Source: Anastrepha obliqua (lineage: Eukaryota; Arthropoda; Insecta; Diptera; Tephritidae). From it: 64,000 bases of DNA. This document shows, piece after piece, positions 61,429 to 64,000 of this stretch. The stretch is from contig NC_072897.1 in assembly GCF_027943255.1 (NCBI RefSeq), positions 17,112,044 through 17,176,043 of the forward strand, given 5' to 3'. The position numbers and the translations under genes are program-made. Each line of letters starts with the position of its first letter. The first letter of the stretch is position 1. Below the pieces are notes generated by a model. The model was given only the letters and a program-made list of their open reading frames with translations, searched no databases and was not told the origin of the DNA.

Positions 61429-61819
61429 ATGCCCCATAAGGACATGCGTCAACTCTCGCATGGCCTCCCTGCTACGGCACAGACAACCATGGCACCCTTT
61501 AAGGACGACTACATACTACGGGTTTGGATAGCGGCTTCGAATGGGGACCCAACAACAACAACAATGAATAATAATAAAAACAGAAACACAATAACAACAA
61601 ACAAAACAATAACCCTGCAGAAAGCTTCAGGGGGTAGCGGGAGTTCGGAACCGAACCCCAAAACCACCTCTCTTAGGACAGGAGGAGTGAAATTATCTCT
61701 AAAAAAACTTACGCCCCGGAGGTAGTCTCTAGTGGGGGTAAGGCGTCGGAATCGACGTGAAGGGCAGTGACCAAGGGGGACACCGAGGGAAAGTCGGAAC
61801 CGACTTTTTCCATTAATCC
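61429..61819 (+). pseudogene. LOA-like ORF1, unit 10, cut by the Jockey-clade insertion
   Basis: The N-terminal 98-codon piece (61429-61725) is open from its ATG, then the next piece begins and stops at 61819, where homology to the other copies ends after CCATTAATCC. Confidence 0.74.
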
Positions 61820-61860
61820 AATTCTCGCAACAAATACTTTCATCAGTGCGGACGTGTTTT
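61820..61860 (+). promoter_or_regulatory. Probable internal Pol II promoter of the Jockey-clade element
   Basis: GGACGTG at 61850-61856 lies about 28-31 bp from the first element base. This matches the downstream promoter element (RGACGTG, near +28) of Jockey, I and F elements. The start region (CAATTCTCG) is only a loose initiator. Spacing supports a complete 5' end. Confidence 0.6.
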
Positions 61861-62061
61861 TTTCTTACGCTCCAATATCTACGAAATATCTGTGTTTAAA
61901 TAAACAATCAAAATACTAAAACCAGCGAAATAGACGCTTTAACCAAAATATTGCAGATCGCAATACAATTTGTATCAACAAAAACAATCAAACTAAAAGA
62001 ATAAATAAAACAAAAAACAAATAATAATAAAAATAAAAAAATAAGTAAAGCCTATCCTGTT

Positions 62062-62226
62062 ATGCCAGTAGAGCGAACACCACCTACACCGAGTTATGCT
62101 CGTGGTGACAACAAACTCCCACCGGATAAAAATAATCTCAGTGCGCTCTCTCAAACGTGTTTGCTTAGTGCGCGCAGTGAAAAAATATCAAATGAGAGGA
62201 AAAATTACTCCTCTTTACCGCCTTAA
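62062..62226 (+). pseudogene. Probable displaced N-terminus of Jockey-clade ORF1
   Basis: A 54-codon frame with a good ATG (TTATGCCAG) starting MPVERTPPTPSYARGD. It ends at TAA 62224-62226. The main ORF1 frame is open from 62196 but has no ATG until about codon 185 after 62262. The simplest reading is that translation began here and a one-base shift between 62196 and 62226 now separates the two parts. The alternative is a non-AUG start downstream. Confidence 0.5.
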
Positions 62227-62261
62227 TAGGCAGTCAACAATCGAAAAACGCCGCATCACCT

Positions 62262-63797
62262 GTGAATCCGGCAGATGCGCTCCCTTGGACTGCTCAATGT
62301 ACTACCCCAATCACTCCACTATCACCAACTGCTTCTCTCTCCAACAAAAATAAGTATACCTATACCATTCCAACTTCACACTCTGATGAGACATCTACTA
62401 AAAAGTCTACAACAACAATAACAACACAAAGACAATACATAACTACCGCAGTATCAACAGCCACAACAACAACCGTGTATACTACCACAACAGCGATCGC
62501 CTCCACAATTGCATCACTAACAACAAACACGCAAGTACTATATACAAATAATTTAAATTATACCAACTGCAAAGAGCAGCTTAGCCAAAAAAGAAATCGC
62601 GAAACTCAATCACCAAACAAACAAACAGAAGAGCTTAAGAGCAGCAAAAAACATAAACCCAAAGCACAAAATACAACACAGACAACACTAGAAGAGTACT
62701 GGCTGGGCAATCCAGCCGCTTCAAACAAGTTTGCTCTCCTAGCGGACGACAATATATTAGAAGAACAAAGCGACAGTGGGACAGTTCCGAATACCAACCA
62801 ACAAACTCCACGCATGCAAAAACCTCCACCTATATACGTTCAGAATGTCGAAAATATAAAAGCTCTAGCTGACGCGTTGAAGTCCATACCAAATATATTT
62901 TACGAAATAAAAGTACTTAGCAAAAACGAAATAAAATTACAAGCAAAAGAGTCTTTACACTATAAAAAAATGATAGAACTACTTAAGCAAAAACAAACAA
63001 AATACTACACGTTTAGACCAAAAGATGAACGAGGATTTAAAGTAATACTACGTAATATGCACTATTCAACTGACACCGAAGACATTAAACAAGAGCTAGC
63101 TGAATTAGGTCACGAAATAACAAACATTCATAACATACAAATAACCAACTCAGAACGCAAAAAACAACCACTTTCACTATTTTCACTTGAATTAAAAACA
63201 AAGGATAATAACAAAGAAATATATAATATAACTAATCTCCTACATTGCAAAATTAGTTTTGAACCACCCCGCCAAAAAAGAATAGTACCACAGTGTACAA
63301 ACTGCCAAAGATACGGACATACGAAAAATTATTGTCAAGTAGACCCAGCGTGCGTAAAATGTGCAGGCAAACACAAAACAATTATGTGTCCAATTAAAGA
63401 CAATAATAAAAATAGCATAAAATGCATACATTGCGGCGAAAATCACACAGCAAACTACCGCGGATGTGCGATATATAAAGCACTACAAGTCCAGAGATAT
63501 CCGGCATTCCGCAAAAAAAGTATTCAAAATGAAAAAGAACAAATAAATAATGAGACCATCGAGACAAACGCAAATACAACACGAGTGGTGCCAGGCATAA
63601 CATACGCCCAGGCAACAACAATCAACACAATACCAAAAGAACAGAATCAAACAAAAAATAACATCGAACATGTTCCAAAAAATAACGACGCTATGATCGA
63701 ACTAAAAGAAATGATGAGACAATTAATAACCCAAATGACAAGTATGATGAACATATTAACACTGCTCGTTACCAAACTCGATGAACGAAAGGAATAA
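62262..63797 (+). CDS. Jockey-clade ORF1 (gag-like nucleic-acid-binding protein)
   Basis: Binds element RNA in the ribonucleoprotein that is reverse transcribed. It is taken here from GTG 62262 (511 codons); the frame is open back to 62196. Order: Thr/Ser/Asn-rich N-terminus (1-150); FALLADDN (near 165); a region like PRE_C2HC (about 248-330: YYTFRPKDERGF, GHEITNIHNIQ); three zinc knuckles C345-x2-C-x4-H-x4-C358, C364-x2-C-x3-H-x4-C376 and C388-x2-C-x3-H-x6-C402; and a Met-rich C-terminal helix. The three-knuckle layout is typical of Jockey-like ORF1. The start is uncertain. Its end overlaps ORF2 by 17 nt. Confidence 0.85.
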   Translation: MNPADALPWTAQCTTPITPLSPTASLSNKNKYTYTIPTSHSDETSTKKSTTTITTQRQYITTAVSTATTTTVYTTTTAIASTIASLTTNTQVLYTNNLNYTNCKEQLSQKRNRETQSPNKQTEELKSSKKHKPKAQNTTQTTLEEYWLGNPAASNKFALLADDNILEEQSDSGTVPNTNQQTPRMQKPPPIYVQNVENIKALADALKSIPNIFYEIKVLSKNEIKLQAKESLHYKKMIELLKQKQTKYYTFRPKDERGFKVILRNMHYSTDTEDIKQELAELGHEITNIHNIQITNSERKKQPLSLFSLELKTKDNNKEIYNITNLLHCKISFEPPRQKRIVPQCTNCQRYGHTKNYCQVDPACVKCAGKHKTIMCPIKDNNKNSIKCIHCGENHTANYRGCAIYKALQVQRYPAFRKKSIQNEKEQINNETIETNANTTRVVPGITYAQATTINTIPKEQNQTKNNIEHVPKNNDAMIELKEMMRQLITQMTSMMNILTLLVTKLDERKE

Positions 63798-64000
63798 AAT
63801 TAATTTAGCTATATGGAATGCGAATGGACTTGCTCGCCACATTCTGGAACTTAAATCATTCTTAATAAATAAATCAATCGATATAATAATGGTCTCTGAA
63901 ACTCACGCCACTGACAAAACTTTTGTTAACATACCGAACTATAATATACATTACACAAATGAACCCGACAACAAAGCGCACGGTGGGACAGCAATTATTA
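63781..64000 (+). CDS. Jockey-clade ORF2, N-terminus of the endonuclease (partial)
   Basis: ATG at 63781, in a different frame from ORF1 and overlapping its last 17 nt. Reads MNERNKINLAIWNANGL, then LKSFLINKSIDIIMVSETH, then HGGTAIII at the window edge. W-N-x-N-G and the SETH block with its catalytic Glu are hallmarks of apurinic-type endonucleases of non-LTR elements. It is open for all 73 codons seen. Confidence 0.85.
   Translation, partial: MNERNKINLAIWNANGLARHILELKSFLINKSIDIIMVSETHATDKTFVNIPNYNIHYTNEPDNKAHGGTAII

Larger units (their letters stand above)
1..61819 (+). repeat. Tandem macro-repeat array of nested transposon fragments (10 units)
   Basis: Ten direct repeats follow one another without intervening unique DNA. 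The same ORF1 landmark recurs at 5548, 12109, 18674, 25266, 31838, 37871, 43905, 50068 and 56220, giving periods of 6561, 6565, 6592, 6572, 6033, 6034, 6163 and 6152 bp. Units differ by scattered substitutions and by a small set of shared indels, so they are close relatives but not identical copies. All recognisable elements inside the unit lie on the plus strand. The array is open at the left edge and is ended at 61820 by a Jockey-clade element. Repeat periods are seen directly; placement in heterochromatin is inference. Confidence 0.97.
56708..61819 (+). repeat. Unit 10 (class C, cut short at 5112 bp)
   Basis: Shares the 419-bp mariner deletion of units 8-9 but lacks their 16-bp duplication, and shares the 15-bp stretch near 59740 with units 4-5. 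The unit stops inside LOA ORF1 at 61819, where a Jockey-clade element begins. AT-rich gaps 58514-59107 and 59249-59736 hold nothing recognised. Confidence 0.95.
61820..64000 (+). mobile_element. Jockey-clade non-LTR retrotransposon, 5' part (continues past window)
   Basis: Begins exactly where the array sequence ends. It has a leader of about 240 bp, ORF1 with gag-like zinc knuckles and the start of an endonuclease ORF2. It is A-rich and much less damaged than the array elements. The 3' end lies outside the window, so target duplications cannot be checked. It is not visibly a copy of the Jockey fragments in the array, because the two do not overlap in the parts seen. Confidence 0.85.

Noticed and set aside
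1..61819. CRISPR array or prokaryotic repeat system
   Set aside because: Repeats are over 6 kb long and made of eukaryotic transposons; there are no short spaced repeats and no cas-like genes.
1..61819. Array is only an assembly artefact
   Set aside because: Units differ by many private and shared indels and substitutions in a structured way, which duplicated contigs would not show; read-level proof is still outside this window.
1..61819. rDNA-specific R1/R2 type insertion cluster
   Set aside because: No 28S or 18S rRNA sequence was recognised at any junction.
62096..62353. 85-codon ORF in the Jockey-clade leader
   Set aside because: Overlaps ORF1 in a different frame and shows no known N-terminal pattern; the 62062 frame with PPTPSY fits the family better.

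Overview
The window looks like repeat-rich, probably heterochromatic DNA of an insect, most likely a true fly. Every recognisable coding stretch comes from a eukaryotic transposable element of a kind common in insects: a LOA-like non-LTR retrotransposon, Jockey-clade non-LTR elements, a mariner with a DD41D catalytic spacing, and a tRNA-headed SINE. The DD41D mariner (rosa subfamily, known from Ceratitis rosa and relatives) and the SINE body suggest a tephritid fruit fly; this is recalled knowledge, not a search result. I found no host gene, rRNA gene, CRISPR array or prokaryotic feature.

Positions 1-61819 are one head-to-tail tandem array of ten units of 6.0-6.6 kb, open at the left edge. 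Counted from homologues of base 1, the units start at 1, 6036, 12597, 19162, 25754, 32326, 38358, 44392, 50556 and 56708. Each unit reads, all on the plus strand: end of LOA ORF1; LOA ORF2 (endonuclease and reverse transcriptase, cut off after RT motif C); an AT-rich stretch with a scrap of another RT (motifs C-D); a Jockey-clade fragment (endonuclease-RT linker to RT domain 0); a dead mariner; in some units a SINE inside the mariner; in others a second Jockey RT piece (motifs B-C); then LOA 5' sequence and ORF1, which runs into the next unit. The nesting order is therefore Jockey, then mariner in Jockey, then SINE in mariner.

There are three unit classes. Class A (units 1, 6, 7; about 6.03 kb) has the 320-bp SINE with 11-bp target duplications and an 860-bp deletion joining the mariner end to LOA ORF1. 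Class B (units 2-5; about 6.56-6.59 kb) has neither. Class C (units 8-10; about 6.15 kb where complete) has a 419-bp deletion inside the mariner. Variants are shuffled between units: all four combinations of YADD/YADN and SINE/no SINE occur, and the unit 3 mariner is a left-A/right-B mosaic. This points to unequal exchange or gene conversion in the array.

At 61820 the last unit is cut by the 5' end of a better-preserved Jockey-clade retrotransposon on the plus strand: a 5' leader with a downstream-promoter-like GGACGTG, ORF1 (gag-like, three CCHC knuckles, probable N-terminal frameshift), and the start of ORF2 (endonuclease), overlapping ORF1 by 17 nt and leaving the window.

None of the array copies looks able to make a working protein; all carry stops, frameshifts or deletions. 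The region is best seen as a macrosatellite built from nested transposons and kept similar by recombination. I see no evidence for a new enzymatic system.
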